Shown in pieces: positions 59,015-59,708 of a stretch of DNA of 59,708 nucleotides. This DNA comes from Pedobacter sp. Leaf250 (lineage in GTDB: Bacteria; Bacteroidota; Bacteroidia; Sphingobacteriales; Sphingobacteriaceae). The notes below the pieces were generated by a model, which saw nothing but the letters and a program-made list of their open reading frames with translations, was not told where the DNA came from and did no database searches. Where the stretch lies: assembly GCF_920984735.1 (NCBI RefSeq), contig NZ_CAKLBU010000027.1, positions 1 through 59,708 of the forward strand, given 5' to 3'. The translations under genes were made by a program, and so were the position numbers. How positions within the stretch are numbered: the first letter of the stretch is position 1; every line of letters starts with the position of its first letter.

Positions 59015-59708
59015 TTCAGTTTGCTTAATTGATAGGCTAATTTAAGGAATAACGGGGTGGGAGTGGTGATGTTAATGGAAATGTTGCAGATACAATGTTA
59101 CTCGTCATTGCGAAGCGATTTTTCATCACTGTGGCAATCTCTTAATGGAGTGTTTGCTTTTGTTTTTGCCAAACTGGCTTTTTTCTTTTTTCTTGATAAA
59201 AAAGCAACAAAAAATCAAGGCTTAAGAACCTTTGTTGCAAATTCTCAATAAATTTTTATACGTAATCCTAAGCCGTGTGAACGATTGTGCAATATTTAAA
59301 ATAGTGCTCCACTCGTAGGATTTCTTCCTTAATCGGAAATTTGAATTGGAACTGCATCAAAATTTATTGGTCTTTGCTGCCAAATCTTCTTAGGCCGCAT
59401 AAGTTCTTCGGAAAGTTTGTGGTGCTTTAAAAGTTTCTTCATAGCACCTTTCAACTCCCCTCCTTATTTTCAAGGAGGGGCTGGGGGTGGTTTTTAACTG
59501 CCTTTCCCAAGAATTACAAAACCTGAGTAATCTAAACCTCCTATGAATAAAACCCTTTTCAAGTAGCTTTGGAAGCTTTTTTTTTTTTATGGGCAAAAGA
59601 TGTTCCCTGCCCTGAGAATTGGCGGTTTCTATTTATTTAAATTAACACCTCTCAGAAGCTTTCTTTTTTATAAAAATATTAAAAACTTAGCTATATCCTC
59701 CTATTAGC
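59015..59708. repeat. Gene-free right edge with repeats
   Basis: 59103-59142 is a REP-like unit (GTCATTGCGA to GGCAATCTC) as at 8018-8062. 59457-59480 is a perfect 9-bp hairpin CCCCTCCTT/AAGGAGGGG followed by a G-rich tail, a type of extragenic element common in Bacteroidota. Short frames here (e.g. 59390-59596, minus) run through the repeats and have no family resemblance. Confidence 0.6.

Noticed and set aside
59390..59596. A 68-codon minus-strand frame at the right edge
   Set aside because: It is read through a CCCCTCC hairpin repeat and low-complexity poly-T/poly-A DNA.

Overview
The window looks like chromosomal DNA of a Bacteroidota member, most likely family Sphingobacteriaceae (Pedobacter-like). 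The evidence is low-GC coding sequence, the Bacteroidota -7 promoter motif TAnnTTTG in front of many genes, a scarcity of obvious Shine-Dalgarno sequences, and families typical of the phylum: GldC, DUF3276, DUF4836, YbbR/DUF1573 next to NusB/YajC/CoaE, a Cys-type CcmE, and a patatin fused to an outer-membrane barrel. Genus is inference. I see no rRNA, CRISPR array, insertion sequence, phage or integrase. One tRNA (Arg, anticodon CCG) is present.

Layout. 0.3-4.5 kb: DEAD-box helicase, small membrane proteins, GldC, a lipocalin, and a cupin/Ogt pair. 4.7-6.5 kb: cytochrome c maturation genes ccmB, ccmC and ccmD. 6.6-14.4 kb: glutamate dehydrogenase, a repeat-rich spacer, a Na+/H+ antiporter and three envelope proteins including a DUF4836 member. 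14.8-17.8 kb: ccmE and ccmF, completing the part of the heme-delivery pathway visible here; ccmA and the thiol-handling ccm genes are not in the window. 17.8-21.1 kb: DUF2520 protein, ferredoxin, IscX, KdsC-like phosphatase, Spy-like protein, Maf. 21.1-21.7 kb: a HicAB toxin-antitoxin pair with a palindromic operator. 21.9-29.2 kb: exopolyphosphatase-like protein, patatin-barrel protein, TspO, M28 peptidase and a shrunken M16-like protein. 29.4-32.4 kb: a LytTR response regulator, a receiver-HPt protein whose phospho-acceptor Asp is Asn, an RsbQ-like hydrolase and an OmpA-like lipoprotein. 32.6-39.1 kb: tRNA-Arg, MgtE, HAD hydrolase, YchF, DUF3276 and an ABC exporter. 39.5-46.4 kb: leucine-type dehydrogenase, then NusB, DUF1573, YajC, YbbR and CoaE (interrupted by an opposite-strand TonB-like gene), a beta-CASP exonuclease and a 47-residue DUF5522 protein. 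46.4-49.1 kb: Uma2, ZIP transporter, PAP2 phosphatase and methyltransferase, all on the minus strand. 49.7-52.2 kb: phosphoglucosamine mutase and cysteine desulfurase. 52.2-53.7 kb: gene-poor DNA with two related small polypeptides of unknown function. 53.7-59.0 kb: metallo-beta-lactamase-fold hydrolase, cytochrome bd oxidase (cydAB) and a second M28 peptidase. The last 0.7 kb is repeat-bearing non-coding sequence.

How it fits together. Most genes are core housekeeping functions. Respiration recurs as a theme: CcmBCDEF delivers heme to c-type cytochromes and CydAB is a quinol oxidase. Fe-S chemistry appears as ferredoxin plus IscX and, far away, a cysteine desulfurase. The unusual parts are (i) several dispersed intergenic repeat families, some with REP-like inverted architecture, (ii) short tandem repeats placed in gene leaders, (iii) promoters only 5-10 nt from the start codon, and (iv) several proteins with altered catalytic residues (receiver-HPt, M16-like, OmpA-like, HicA). 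No complete undescribed multi-gene system is evident. The best candidates for new biology are the paired small proteins at 53.1-53.6 kb, the pseudo-receiver/HPt protein and the repeat families.
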